The position numbers and the translations under genes are program-made. From JACVCJ01 sp052437175 (lineage in GTDB: Bacteria > Bacteroidota > Bacteroidia > CAIKAF01), in contig JBQVOK010000001.1 of the NCBI GenBank assembly GCA_052437175.1, forward strand, positions 186,001-250,000: a stretch of 64,000 nt of DNA. The letters run 5' to 3'. The notes beneath the pieces were generated by a model. That model was not told the origin of the DNA and searched no databases. It was given only the letters and a program-made list of their open reading frames with translations. This document shows, in pieces, positions 15,089 to 24,445 of this stretch (position 1 is the stretch's first letter; the number at the start of each line of letters is the position of its first letter).

Positions 15089-16039
15089 TTAGTACACCGC
15101 CTTGGCAATATCCGCCGTTTGCTGGCCCTTGCCCATGGTGTAAAAGTGAATGCTCGGCACACCGCTTTGGATCAGCTCTTTGCACTGCGCAACGGCCCAT
15201 TCGGTGCCCAGGGCGGCCACATCCTTGTCCGTTCTGCATTTGATGAGCTCCATGGTGAGGGCCTCCGGAAGGTCTACATGGAAGAACTTGGGCATGAATT
15301 TGATGTGACTCAGCAGCGAAAGCGGCTTGATGCCCGGGATGATGGGCACCGTGATGCCTGCCTCGCGGCATTTGGCCACAAAGTCGAAGAACTTAGTGTT
15401 GTCGTAAAAGAGCTGGGTTACGATGTAATCGGCCCCGGCGTCGATCTTCTGCTTCAGGAAATGGATGTCGAGTGCCAGGTTGGGCGACTCGAAGTGTTTC
15501 TCCGGGTAACCGGCCACACCCACGCAGAAATCGAGCGGATCGGCATCTTTTACGTCCTCGTCCATATACTGGCCGCGGCCCAGGTTGCGGATCTGCTGCA
15601 CCAGCTCCAGGGCGCTGGCATTGCCGCCCTCGCTGGGTACAAAATGCGTTTCGGTCTTGATGGGATCGCCCCGCAGCGCCAGTACATTGTGTATGCCCAG
15701 GAAACTGAGGTCGATGAGGGCGTTCTCGGTCTCGTCGCGCGAGAAACCGCCGCAGATCAGGTGCGGCACCGCCTCGATATTGTACTTGTACTTAATGGCG
15801 GCGCAGATACCTACCGTGCCCGGGCGTTTGCGTACGGCCACCTTTTCCAGGTATCCCTTTTCGCGTTTTTTGTAAATGTATTCCTCGCGGTGGTAGGTTA
15901 CGTTTATGTACGCCGGATCAAAGGGCAGCAGGGTGTCGATGGCCTGGTAGATATGGTCGATGTTTTTGCCTTTCTGGGGCGGAAGTATCTCGAACGAAAA
16001 CAGGGTACTGCCTTCGCGGAATTTATCGGTGACTCTCAT
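15089..16039 (-). CDS. metF: 5,10-methylenetetrahydrofolate reductase
   Basis: 316 residues, full length. It reduces 5,10-methylene-THF to 5-methyl-THF, the methyl donor for methionine synthase, using FAD. Family marks in order: SFEILPP near the N-terminus (the usual catalytic Glu in the F-E-x-x-P-P motif), LALRGDP, CVGVAGYPEKH, TQLFYD, IPGIKPL and SIHFYTMG. The ATG overlaps the stop of the preceding lipoprotein gene by one base (TAATG), so it is the last gene of the leftward operon. No SAM riboswitch is seen before it, and there would be no room for one. metH is not in this window. Confidence 0.97.
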   Translation of the reverse strand: MRVTDKFREGSTLFSFEILPPQKGKNIDHIYQAIDTLLPFDPAYINVTYHREEYIYKKREKGYLEKVAVRKRPGTVGICAAIKYKYNIEAVPHLICGGFSRDETENALIDLSFLGIHNVLALRGDPIKTETHFVPSEGGNASALELVQQIRNLGRGQYMDEDVKDADPLDFCVGVAGYPEKHFESPNLALDIHFLKQKIDAGADYIVTQLFYDNTKFFDFVAKCREAGITVPIIPGIKPLSLLSHIKFMPKFFHVDLPEALTMELIKCRTDKDVAALGTEWAVAQCKELIQSGVPSIHFYTMGKGQQTADIAKAVY

Positions 16040-16446
16040 TATTTGCGTACGTATTGAAAATCAAGCACACGATTCTCAACAGGGGCGGGGATCACCCGTT
16101 TCAGGTTGAGGGCATTGGTGTTGAGGTTGATGATCTTATAGCCCGTGGTGTCGTTCAGGTTATCTAGGTACAGGGAATCGGTGCCCTTGGAAAAGAACCA
16201 GCGGCCCGTGGCGCCCTGCACCTGTTCGTTATTGTCTACAAAAGAGTAGGTATACGAACGGTCATCGAAGTACGAAATGGTATAGTTTTTATACTGCTGA
16301 TCGAATACTTCGGTAGAGTCCTCGGCGTTTACGATGAATTTTTTCAGCTGCCAGCCGCCCAGCAGTTTTTTGGACTTGAGGTCTTCGCGGCCGCAGGACA
16401 GTACCAGCAGCGCGAACGGCAAAAGATATAGTAGCGTTTTTTTCAT
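16039..16446 (-). CDS. Lipocalin-like lipoprotein
   Basis: 135 residues from the ATG at 16446, which starts the signal MKKTLLYLLPFALLVLSC with C18 as lipidation site; an upstream in-frame ATG would place 15 residues before it inside xth. The mature part (LLGGWQLKKFIV ... SYTYSFVDNNEQVQGATGRWFFSKGTDSLYL) looks like the small lipocalin-like domain of Bacteroidota lipoproteins. Ligand unknown. It overlaps xth by 4 bp (ATGA) and metF by 1 bp, so it is translated within the operon. Confidence 0.75.
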   Translation of the reverse strand: MKKTLLYLLPFALLVLSCGREDLKSKKLLGGWQLKKFIVNAEDSTEVFDQQYKNYTISYFDDRSYTYSFVDNNEQVQGATGRWFFSKGTDSLYLDNLNDTTGYKIINLNTNALNLKRVIPAPVENRVLDFQYVRK

Positions 16447-17243
16447 CGATCTATCGGTTTCGGAGCTTCGAAATGCAGCAGCATGGGACAATGGTCGCTG
16501 TGCCGCGCCTCGGGTAAAATTACGGCTTTTTTTAATGCGGACTTTAATTTTTCGTTCGCAAAAATATAGTCGATACGCCAGCCCTTGTTATTGGCCCGGG
16601 CATTGGCCCGCATGCTCCACCAGGTGTACTGGTGCGGTTCCTGGTTAAAGAGGCGGAAGCTGTCTACATAGTCCTTTTCCAGGAAAACGTCCATCCAGGC
16701 GCGTTCTTCGGGCAGGAAACCGCTCGATTTTTTGTTACCGACGGGGTCGTGGATATCGATGGGCTTATGACAGATATTGATATCGCCGCAGATGAACACC
16801 GGGGCGATCTGTGGCTGCAGCTCCCGCATATAAGCGTTGAAGAACTCCAGGAATTGCATTTTAACGTCCTGACGCAGATCGCCGGAACTGCCCGAAGGGA
16901 AATAGGTGCTCATGATCGAGAAAGTACCAAAATCGGCACGCAGTACCCGGCCTTCGGCATCGAACAGGGGGTGACCGCAACCGAACGAAACGGCTTCGGG
17001 CTTGCGTTTGCTGAGCAGGGCCGTACCGCTGTATCCTTTTTTCTGTGCGGGATACCAGTGGCAATGATAGCCCAGGGCCTCGAACTGGCCTGTGTCGAAC
17101 TGTTCGGGATTGGCCTTGATCTCCTGGAAGCAGATAAAATCGGCGTCCACGGCGCGCAGCCAGTCCACCAGGCCCTTGTTCATGGCCGAGCGTATACCGT
17201 TTACGTTGTAGGTAAGGAGCTTTAAGGTGTCGGGAGTTTCCAT
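16443..17243 (-). CDS. xth: Exodeoxyribonuclease III / AP endonuclease
   Basis: 266 residues. It cleaves at abasic sites and removes 3' blocking groups in base excision repair. All expected catalytic elements are present: N13 in TYNVNG, E41 in CFQEIKA, YFPSGS, the CGDINICH Asp/Asn pair, the W-R-I-D-Y-I-F element and the terminal SDHCP. This is the ExoIII (Xth) rather than the neutral EEP branch. It starts 6 nt after uppP and overlaps the next lipoprotein gene by ATGA. Confidence 0.96.
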   Translation of the reverse strand: METPDTLKLLTYNVNGIRSAMNKGLVDWLRAVDADFICFQEIKANPEQFDTGQFEALGYHCHWYPAQKKGYSGTALLSKRKPEAVSFGCGHPLFDAEGRVLRADFGTFSIMSTYFPSGSSGDLRQDVKMQFLEFFNAYMRELQPQIAPVFICGDINICHKPIDIHDPVGNKKSSGFLPEERAWMDVFLEKDYVDSFRLFNQEPHQYTWWSMRANARANNKGWRIDYIFANEKLKSALKKAVILPEARHSDHCPMLLHFEAPKPIDR

Positions 17244-17249
17244 AATTTT

Positions 17250-18047
17250 TTATACAAGTTGAAGTTCTATACCCGCCAGGTACAGGATAATGATGATGCC
17301 GCCGGCCAGGATGCGGTACCAGCCGAACCATTTAAAACCGTGTTTCGTAAGAAAACCGATAAAGAAACGGATGGCCAGCATGGCTACCACAAAGGCCACG
17401 ATGCAGCCCAGGAGGATCAGCCCCCAGCCGCCGTCGGGTATGGCCTGGGTTTCGTCGGTAAACATTTTAAGCACCTTGTAACCGGTAGCGGCCATCATGG
17501 TGGGTACGGCCAGGAAAAAGGAGAACTCGGCCGCGCTTTTACGGTTCAGCTTCTGGGTAAGTCCGCCTACGATGGTAGCCGCTGAACGCGATACGCCGGG
17601 GATCATGGCCAGTACCTGGAACAGGCCGATGACGGCTGCATTCTTATACGTAGGTTCCCGGTCCGGCTCTTGTTCGTTGCGGGCAAAGATACGGTCCACG
17701 AACAGCAGGAATATACCGCCCAGGAACAGGTTGATGCCTACGACCACGGGCGTTTCCATGGCTTTTTCGATCCAGTCGTTGAGCAACAGTCCGAAGACCA
17801 TGGCCGGAATAAATGCAATGAAAAGTTTAACGTAGAACTGTATATCTTTAAAGAAGCGCTTCCCGTACAGTACCAGTACGGACAGTATGGCGCCGAACTG
17901 GGTAATGATCACGAAGTTCTTCATCAGCGCGTCGGGCTCTACGCCCATCAGTGCCGATGCAATGATCATGTGTCCCGTGGACGAAACCGGCAGAAACTCG
18001 GTAATGCCTTCTACAATGGCCAGGATAACGGCCTCCAGCCAGGTCAC
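17250..18047 (-). CDS. uppP: Undecaprenyl-diphosphatase (BacA/UppP)
   Basis: 265 residues, an integral membrane protein of about eight helices. It dephosphorylates undecaprenyl diphosphate to recycle the lipid carrier for peptidoglycan and other envelope polymers, and gives bacitracin tolerance. Signatures: EGITEFLPVSSTGH (residues 17-30) with the catalytic Glu pair, and PGVSRSAAT for phosphate binding. Sits between DUF3098 and xth with gaps of 9 and 6 nt. The link with ftsX in the same operon fits envelope growth. Confidence 0.97.
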   Translation of the reverse strand: MTWLEAVILAIVEGITEFLPVSSTGHMIIASALMGVEPDALMKNFVIITQFGAILSVLVLYGKRFFKDIQFYVKLFIAFIPAMVFGLLLNDWIEKAMETPVVVGINLFLGGIFLLFVDRIFARNEQEPDREPTYKNAAVIGLFQVLAMIPGVSRSAATIVGGLTQKLNRKSAAEFSFFLAVPTMMAATGYKVLKMFTDETQAIPDGGWGLILLGCIVAFVVAMLAIRFFIGFLTKHGFKWFGWYRILAGGIIIILYLAGIELQLV

Positions 18048-18056
18048 GGTAAGCGT

Positions 18057-18311
18057 TTAGTTTTTGGATTTAAGCATAATGCCCACCCCGGTAACGGTAA
18101 ACCCGGCCAGGATAAGCAGGGGCGCTACGGTAATGCGTGTGCTGCTGAAGATCTCGGGATTGAACACGTGCGGGTCCTGTGAACCGCCGCCGGACATCAG
18201 TACAAAGCCTATAATAACCATCAGTACACCGCCCAGGATCACGGGAACGCCTTTTTTGGAAAGGGCGAAACCGCCTGTACGTACTTCGGATTGTTTTTCT
18301 TGGTTTTCCAT
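18057..18311 (-). CDS. DUF3098 membrane protein
   Basis: 84 residues with two membrane helices (about 25-41 and 62-79) joined by MSGGGSQDPHVFNPEIFSSTRITVAP, the hallmark of DUF3098, a family found in Bacteroidota directly after ftsX. Function not established; position suggests a small partner in cell division or envelope growth. The start follows the ftsX stop by one base. Confidence 0.85.
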   Translation of the reverse strand: MENQEKQSEVRTGGFALSKKGVPVILGGVLMVIIGFVLMSGGGSQDPHVFNPEIFSSTRITVAPLLILAGFTVTGVGIMLKSKN

Positions 18312-18312
18312 G

Positions 18313-19194
18313 TTACAATAAGTCTACGGTTTTGGCCCTGAGATAACGGTTTACGGCAAACCAGGTGCTGATCACGGCAATGCCGATACCCAAAGCCGCA
18401 ACGAAAATAAACAAAATACCGAGTTTTTCCATACCGATCTCCGGTAAAATTTCGGCAAAGTTTCCGCTTAGCTGCCGTATGCCTGCATACAGCAGTGCAT
18501 TGGCCAGTACCGAAGAGATGAACCCGATGAACAGGCCCTGCAGCAGGAACGGTTTGCGGATATACCCGCGGCGGGCACCCACCAGCTGCATGGTTTTAAT
18601 AAGATGACGGCGCGAATACACCGAAAGACGGAAGGTTACGTTCACCAGCACCAGCACAATGAACAGGAACAGGCCGCATACGGAGGCCAGCACCAGCATA
18701 ATGCCGTTGATGTTGCGCAGGGCTTCGGCCTGCAGGTTGCGCTGCCGCGATACTTCAATAAGCTGCTCGCCCAGCATGTCGGTGACGCGGGTCTCAAAAT
18801 CAGACATGGCCTCTTCGTTTACGAACTCCGGCTTTAGTTTTACCTGCAGACTGGGTGGAATAGGGTTATTCTCCAGTACGGAAAAGAATTCTTCGCCGTT
18901 CTGCTCCACCATGCGTTCTTTGGCCTCTTCGGGCGAGATGTACAGCACCTCGCGCACCGTTTCGATGCTTTTTACGGCCTGCACCAGGCTGTCGGGAGCC
19001 TGGCTTTTGGGATCGATGTTCAGGAACAGGTCGATGGCAAATTTTTCTTTTACATTATTCACAGCTTCGTTTACGGAAAGCAGTATGGTACCGATGATGC
19101 CGGCGGTAAAAAGTACCAGGGATGTTGCCAGTATCGTGGCGGCAAAGGCTGTGGTAAGCCCTCTTCTGCGTTTTTTTTCAATGTCTTCGGCCAT
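18313..19194 (-). CDS. ftsX: Cell division protein FtsX
   Basis: 293 residues from the ATG at 19194 (MAEDIEKKRRRGL), chosen over an upstream ATG that adds 16 atypical residues. Topology is that of FtsX: one helix near residue 25-45, a periplasmic domain of about 115 residues, then three helices with the RRHLIKTMQLVGARRGYIRKPFLLQG loop. With FtsE it forms an ABC-type complex that activates peptidoglycan hydrolases at the septum. ftsE is not in this operon here. It is the first gene of the leftward operon to metF. Confidence 0.95.
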   Translation of the reverse strand: MAEDIEKKRRRGLTTAFAATILATSLVLFTAGIIGTILLSVNEAVNNVKEKFAIDLFLNIDPKSQAPDSLVQAVKSIETVREVLYISPEEAKERMVEQNGEEFFSVLENNPIPPSLQVKLKPEFVNEEAMSDFETRVTDMLGEQLIEVSRQRNLQAEALRNINGIMLVLASVCGLFLFIVLVLVNVTFRLSVYSRRHLIKTMQLVGARRGYIRKPFLLQGLFIGFISSVLANALLYAGIRQLSGNFAEILPEIGMEKLGILFIFVAALGIGIAVISTWFAVNRYLRAKTVDLL

Positions 19195-19363
19195 ATCATT
19201 GCGAAGATACGCCTGCTGCCGGGTACCCGGAGCCGTATGCACAAGAAGTTTTCAACGAAGGGGCGTGTATGGAGACGAATGCGGCAAAATCTGTATTTTA
19301 TAACGATACTATGCTGGTATTCAGAAATGTGTTATTTTATATACTTTAAATCTCTGTTTTTCT

Positions 19364-19394
19364 TTTGGATTCCCGTAAATAACAGTTAGTTTTG
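19364..19394 (+). promoter_or_regulatory. Consensus Bacteroidota promoter
   Basis: TTTG (19364-19367), 19 bp, TAGTTTTG (19387-19394): an exact match to TTTG-N19-TAnnTTTG. Transcription would begin near 19400, giving a very short leader before the ATG at 19411. Confidence 0.7.
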
Positions 19395-19410
19395 GCTAAA
19401 CTTACCTTGC

Positions 19411-19983
19411 ATGCACTCCGGAATTAATTCTCTACTCAGACGTATTGCCGTTCCCGTTCTTGTACTGGGCATCTGCCTGTTTACGGCCTGCGGCAGCGGG
19501 CACAAACCTTCGGACTACGTTCGTTTTATCGAAGATCCCGCCAACGGTTTTGTACAGTCGGCAACCAAAGGCAGTACCTCGCTGGAATGTATCTACCTGC
19601 CCACCGATTACATGGCCGTACAGTACTTTAAACGCAATGACATCGATCGTTCGGAATACGAAAAAGTGAAGAACGATATGAAAAATACGCTCTATTTCAA
19701 GATCATTATCCACGGACTGAAAGATATGCAGGTGCCGCAGGGCTATTTCGATTTCGGTTTCCAGCAGCAGATCGAAGGCACACTGGCCGGGGCCGACCTG
19801 AAACCGGCCTTTTACCTGCCCGAGCCCGACAATACCATGAAGGACGAAAAACAGATCCTGATCGGTTTCCCGGTAGAAAAAACGCCGTCCAAATGCGATA
19901 TCACCATCCACTGGATCGATGAAACGGATGTCTTCTTCTCCTTTACGAAACTGAATGAGAACCTGCCTTCCGTAAACATATAG
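19411..19983 (+). CDS. Lipoprotein of unknown function
   Basis: 190 residues with a signal peptide ending in LFTAC (C27). The mature protein (HKPSDYVRFIEDPANGFVQS ... PVEKTPSKCDITIHWIDETDVFFSFTKL) is soluble and beta-rich; family not recognised. It is the first gene of a probable two-gene unit with the exported protein at 20025 (41-nt gap) and has a consensus promoter just upstream. Confidence 0.75.
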   Translation: MHSGINSLLRRIAVPVLVLGICLFTACGSGHKPSDYVRFIEDPANGFVQSATKGSTSLECIYLPTDYMAVQYFKRNDIDRSEYEKVKNDMKNTLYFKIIIHGLKDMQVPQGYFDFGFQQQIEGTLAGADLKPAFYLPEPDNTMKDEKQILIGFPVEKTPSKCDITIHWIDETDVFFSFTKLNENLPSVNI

Positions 19984-20024
19984 ACAGATATACTAAATTC
20001 ATAACTTACCTGAGATTCTCTTTT

Positions 20025-20756
20025 ATGAAAATGAAAAAAACACTCCTGCTCTTTGTAAGTGTACTGGGGATTGCCTTCCAGGTACAGGCCGGTCCCTGGG
20101 ACGAGCTGAACCAGCTGAACGAAAAATACGCAAAGGCTACCTCGTACTACACGCGCATCCGCTATACCCTGATGGATGCCGATAATCCCTCTACCCTGAT
20201 CGATGACCGTAACGGAGAGGTGAAACGCAGTCCGCTGGGGCTCTATAACAAACTGGACCAGCTCGAATACGTGGTGAACAAAACCTATGCGCTGCTCATC
20301 AACCACGATCTGCAGGAATGTGTGGTACAACGCAACACGGCCATGGAAAATCCCAATTCCGAAGGAACGGACTACACCTGGATCAATACCCTGTTGAAAC
20401 AGAATAATGTTATGTATTACGTAACAGCAGATGTACAGGGGCAGAAGGCCTTCCGTATCGACTTTAAGCATAACGTAATGCTCAAGTACCGTTACATCGA
20501 TATTCATTTTTCAGCGGAGAAACTGGAGGTGACCAAAGTGAAGATGTTCTACCGGCACGACGCCTCGCTGTACGGACTGGAAGGGGCCTACACCCCCCTG
20601 ATGGTGATGGAATACAGTTCCCAGAACTTTGCACCGGTATTTACGGAGAACGATTTTTCAGAAAAAAATTACGTGAGCATTAACGGTAATAAGGCCCAGG
20701 GCGTGAACAGCTGTAAGGATTACAGCATCCTGCTGGACATAGCCGAAAAAAAATAG
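20025..20756 (+). CDS. Exported protein of unknown function
   Basis: 243 residues with a cleavable signal peptide (MKMKKTLLLFVSVLGIAFQVQA). The mature part, from WDELNQLNEKYAKATSYYTRIRYTLMD, has alternating strands that recall LolA/outer-membrane lipoprotein-sorting folds, but similarity is too weak for a call. Cotranscribed with the lipoprotein before it and ended by the hairpin at 20784. Confidence 0.7.
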   Translation: MKMKKTLLLFVSVLGIAFQVQAGPWDELNQLNEKYAKATSYYTRIRYTLMDADNPSTLIDDRNGEVKRSPLGLYNKLDQLEYVVNKTYALLINHDLQECVVQRNTAMENPNSEGTDYTWINTLLKQNNVMYYVTADVQGQKAFRIDFKHNVMLKYRYIDIHFSAEKLEVTKVKMFYRHDASLYGLEGAYTPLMVMEYSSQNFAPVFTENDFSEKNYVSINGNKAQGVNSCKDYSILLDIAEKK

Positions 20757-20783
20757 AACAGCCGTGAAAATATAGAATGAAAA

Positions 20784-20813
20784 GGGAGATACGCCACGGC
20801 ATATCTCCCTTTT
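20784..20813. terminator. Bidirectional terminator between convergent genes
   Basis: GGGAGATA (20784-20791), 10-nt loop, TATCTCCC (20802-20809), with a T-run on the right and an A-run on the left, so it can serve both the rightward pair and the leftward T9SS gene. Confidence 0.8.
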
Positions 20814-20833
20814 CTGTACCTGGAATACCCGTT

Positions 20834-23800
20834 TTAACGGGCAATAATCACCTTCTGCTCGAGTGTGCTGGCGTCAGCAGCGGTACTGCGCAGTATGTAG
20901 ACTCCCGGGGTCCAGTCTTTTACTTCTATCGTAAAACGTTCAGCCGTGATGCGTTGGCTGTATACCTGCTGTCCCTGCATATTGTACACCGTAAGGCGGC
21001 TGCCCGCTGCAGGGCTCAGTTCCACATAAATGACATCGTCTGCCGGTACCGGCCAGGCATGTATAGCAGAGTTGCCGCTTACTGCGGAGACCTCTGTATT
21101 TTCGGGGCATGGATTCTCAAACACCGCTTTATCATCGATATGGCGTTGTATGAACATACGTGCCCGTAGCACAGACTCGCCATATTCCTTGTAGCAGAGG
21201 CCGGCAATGGCGTATACCCGCTTCAGGTCCGCTTCAGAAAGCAGTTCCGTGCTGCCGTTCCCGGCTTTTTCCCAGGCGGGGATCAGCAGGGCGTTTATTT
21301 CCTGTAAACGGGCTGCATAGGCGCAGGAGGCCTGCACGGCTTTATTTGTTTCTGTAGCCAGCGCATAATTGCGTTCAGCCAGCAGTTGTTCTACTTTGTA
21401 CAGCTGCCCGATATCGGTACCTGCCAGGGAATCGCTGAGGCGTGCTGCTTCTCCGGCCATTTCTGTGTCAAGGGCTATGTCGGGGTTTTCGTTCAGCAGG
21501 CGGTACAGGTCGGCCTGGTACATCCAGCGGTGTGCATCGGCAAAAGCATCGGTAAAGACCGGTTTCAGTATGGTATATTCATCAAAGCGTGATTTTATAC
21601 CATCTTCCGTTATACGTCCGCTACGCTGCATACAATAAACGGACGCCGGCGGAACGCCGCTGGTGCCGGTGAGTGATAATACCAGTCGGGGTGACGTGTA
21701 GCCGCTGGCGCTGGTCGTTGCCGGGAAACCATTGTCGTCGATGTTTATATTGAGGATGTTAGAGAGGGTATTCGGGTCCGTGCTTTCGAAATAGAAAGGG
21801 GAGGCCGAGCCCGTGATACTGTAGTCCGTTACAAATTCCAGGTCGGTACCGCTGCTTTTACTCCACTCGTTCTTAGCGGCGCTGCCCGACAGGTACTGGG
21901 GGCCGATACGTGCCTGGTTCACAAAAAATACACCTTGTTTATAGCTGCTCATACGGTTGTGATGCAGGTACGAAAGATCGCAGTTGGCGTCCAGCCAGAA
22001 GCAGCAGCCGGCAGTGGATACATTGTTACAGGAGATCACCGACTGCGGCGTACGGAAATAACGTATGCCGATACACTGCCAGTCGGCATAGTTGCCGGTA
22101 ACGGTATTGTTGCTGCTCTCTACATTCAGCGAGGATTCGATCCATATTCCATGATGCTGTACATTGTAATTGGCCAGCAGGTTTAGGGTATTGCCCGAAA
22201 TGCGGTAGCAGGAAATGTAATTGCCGTAGATACCCCGCTGGTGCCGTCCGATGGTATTGTTCTCGATACGGCTTACAATACCGGGGCAGGCGCTCGGGGT
22301 ATGGCTGATGTTCTCCACAGAGATACCGCGGCTGTTGGTAATGATGCTGCTGTTGCTGATCTGGTTGCCGCTGATGGTCATGGTGGTGCGGCTGCAGTTG
22401 TAGGTGCCGATGCCCATAAAGGTATTGGTGATGGTATTGTTGTATATACCGATCTGTGGTGTGGTAACACCGGCGGCGGGAAGGGAATTCTCATGCCAGA
22501 TAGCCTTGCCGGCAATGTTGGCAAAGGTGTTCCCGGTAATTTCTGTGCGGTAGTTGTAAAAGGCGCCGATGCCGTTATCGCATTGCTGAAAGAGCGTGGC
22601 ACCGGTAGACGTATTTACGTTGGCCTTATACAGGTTGGTATACATGCTCTGGTTGTTCAGCCGTAAAGCCCAGCTGGTGCCCGGTTCATAGGCCCGTACC
22701 TGGTTGAACTGGATATTGCTGAACGTAACGGAGGTATTGTTTACCAGTATGCCGTTGTTCTGACGGATAAAGCGGTTCTGGTTGCCGGCTCCCGACGGCG
22801 TGGCGCTAACCTGTGTGATGTTCTCGAGCAGCATACCGGTGTAGGGGTGCTGGCCGGTGTAAGGTGCTTTAAGTCCTACCGACCAGTTGAACCAGGTGTT
22901 TTCCATGGTCAGCGGCCAGGTACCGTTATAGTTGCGCAGGTGTACCCCAATGTAATTATTGGTAAAACGTGCCCCGGAAAGGATAATGGTATTGCCGTTC
23001 TGCGCCAGTATGGCTGTGCGTGCGTCCTGTATATAGGAAAGGCCGTTTACCGTAACGCGTGCATTGGAGGCCGTGGCGTCGATACCATACCACATTTCGT
23101 TGCAGCCGCCCAGGAAAGAACCGTTGGTAATGGTAAGCAGGCGGTTGGCCTGTACCGTAATTTTAGACTGCGGACTAAAACGTACGTTGTTGTTGTTAAA
23201 GGTATAATTGACATCGGCGATCAGGTGCCCGTCAAAAAACACACTCTGTCCGGGTAAAATGGTACCGACGAGAGAACTCAGGTAAATGGGCTGAGGCGTG
23301 CCGTACATATCCAGCGGATTGATGAAAACCAGGTCGGCATCGCAGCAGCCATACCGTTCAAATTCTACGGTAATATCGTCGATGGCATAATAACAGGCCT
23401 GTGTGGAAGCCGAAGAATAGGGCAGTGTGGGTGTAATGCCGGTAATGGCCGATGCCAGTGTATTGGCATTGTTGTTAAAGTTACCGATGGTAAGGTGTTT
23501 TACCGGAATACCGGTAGTATTTGTCCAGCTCAGATTTACGGTAGTCCAGTTGTTTACATCGGCATTGGCGGGTACAATAACCAGGTTGGCCGCGGGAATA
23601 CTCATGGAAGCAGGCGCGGATGCAGTGAATGCTACATGGAATGTCGTTGCCAGTTTGGATATTTCAGATAATACATACTGAAAGCGGATGTTTACCTTTT
23701 CTCCGGGTTCGATCGGTTCCAGCAGTTCCTGGTGCATAAACTCGCGCCAGAGGCCTGCGGGGTCGGTCGGACTGGTATATTCATAGGTGAAGAAACCGGC

Positions 23801-24223
23801 GTAGGCCGTCTGTGGAGTACCATAAGGTGAGGAAGCCAGTACAGGCTGGTTGATGTAGGGCGCAGTGGGCGGACTAAAATCCATGGTGCTGGCGTCCGGG
23901 TAGCCACAATCGCCGGTGGGGTGCGGGTAAGGTACAAAACCGGTATGGAACAGGTCTACATCGGTTCCCGAACTGCCTAATTCAAGATTGGTCCAGCAGC
24001 AGGCTTTCTCCAGGTGTCCGCGGCAGCGGGGCACATTCTCCACCTGTTCGAAAGACGGGTTTTTTACAATATTACCGCAGGTGACCGGCCGGTCGTCGCA
24101 GGCGGTAATTTCGCACTGACTGTAAGATACCGCCGAAAGGCCGGTCCAGAGCATCAGCAGCGGAAGATGCCGGGTGCCGCGCAGGCAGGTGCGCACCCAT
24201 GTTTGCAATGGTCTTTTTTTCAT
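20834..24223 (-). CDS. Large T9SS-exported right-handed beta-helix protein
   Basis: 1129 residues from the ATG at 24223 (MKKRPLQTW); an upstream ATG would add 9 residues. After an unusually long signal (to about residue 37) comes a Cys-containing N-terminal module (CEITACDDRPVTCGNIVKNPSFE), a carbohydrate-binding-like beta sandwich up to about residue 290, then some 20 turns of parallel beta helix rich in N-N-T and I-x-x-N-x-I steps (for example GNQISNSSIITNSRGISVENI), a helical linker, and a T9SS sorting domain (WPVPADDVIYVELSP ... KVIIAR). Likely a surface adhesin or polysaccharide-binding protein. It lies downstream of the two-component pair, with 222 bp between. Confidence 0.8.
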   Translation of the reverse strand: MKKRPLQTWVRTCLRGTRHLPLLMLWTGLSAVSYSQCEITACDDRPVTCGNIVKNPSFEQVENVPRCRGHLEKACCWTNLELGSSGTDVDLFHTGFVPYPHPTGDCGYPDASTMDFSPPTAPYINQPVLASSPYGTPQTAYAGFFTYEYTSPTDPAGLWREFMHQELLEPIEPGEKVNIRFQYVLSEISKLATTFHVAFTASAPASMSIPAANLVIVPANADVNNWTTVNLSWTNTTGIPVKHLTIGNFNNNANTLASAITGITPTLPYSSASTQACYYAIDDITVEFERYGCCDADLVFINPLDMYGTPQPIYLSSLVGTILPGQSVFFDGHLIADVNYTFNNNNVRFSPQSKITVQANRLLTITNGSFLGGCNEMWYGIDATASNARVTVNGLSYIQDARTAILAQNGNTIILSGARFTNNYIGVHLRNYNGTWPLTMENTWFNWSVGLKAPYTGQHPYTGMLLENITQVSATPSGAGNQNRFIRQNNGILVNNTSVTFSNIQFNQVRAYEPGTSWALRLNNQSMYTNLYKANVNTSTGATLFQQCDNGIGAFYNYRTEITGNTFANIAGKAIWHENSLPAAGVTTPQIGIYNNTITNTFMGIGTYNCSRTTMTISGNQISNSSIITNSRGISVENISHTPSACPGIVSRIENNTIGRHQRGIYGNYISCYRISGNTLNLLANYNVQHHGIWIESSLNVESSNNTVTGNYADWQCIGIRYFRTPQSVISCNNVSTAGCCFWLDANCDLSYLHHNRMSSYKQGVFFVNQARIGPQYLSGSAAKNEWSKSSGTDLEFVTDYSITGSASPFYFESTDPNTLSNILNINIDDNGFPATTSASGYTSPRLVLSLTGTSGVPPASVYCMQRSGRITEDGIKSRFDEYTILKPVFTDAFADAHRWMYQADLYRLLNENPDIALDTEMAGEAARLSDSLAGTDIGQLYKVEQLLAERNYALATETNKAVQASCAYAARLQEINALLIPAWEKAGNGSTELLSEADLKRVYAIAGLCYKEYGESVLRARMFIQRHIDDKAVFENPCPENTEVSAVSGNSAIHAWPVPADDVIYVELSPAAGSRLTVYNMQGQQVYSQRITAERFTIEVKDWTPGVYILRSTAADASTLEQKVIIAR

Positions 24224-24361
24224 AATGTTTGGGTATTTAAATAAGAACAAAAAACGAGGTAACGGAGGCGGTGACGCATGCCATACCGCAGGGCTTCCGG
24301 TCTTATAAAAACATAGGTTCCCGGCCGCGTAACAGTATCGTTGCGTATCGGTTCAAAGTTG

Positions 24362-24391
24362 CAAAGATGAATACGGATGCGCCGGCCCCAA
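24362..24391 (-). promoter_or_regulatory. Probable promoter of the beta-helix gene
   Basis: Read leftward, TTGG (24391-24388) and CATCTTTG (24369-24362), 18 bp apart, approximate TTTG-N19-TAnnTTTG. No LytTR-type site was found in this gap. Confidence 0.4.
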
Positions 24392-24445
24392 TGTATAAGC
24401 GAGCCTGTGTACTGTATGACAGGTAGTTTATACTGTACGAGCGGT

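Noticed and set aside
14861..16057. Rightward open frame (398 codons) across the metF locus
   Set aside because: metF on the other strand is certain; this frame begins in intergenic DNA and has no family signature.
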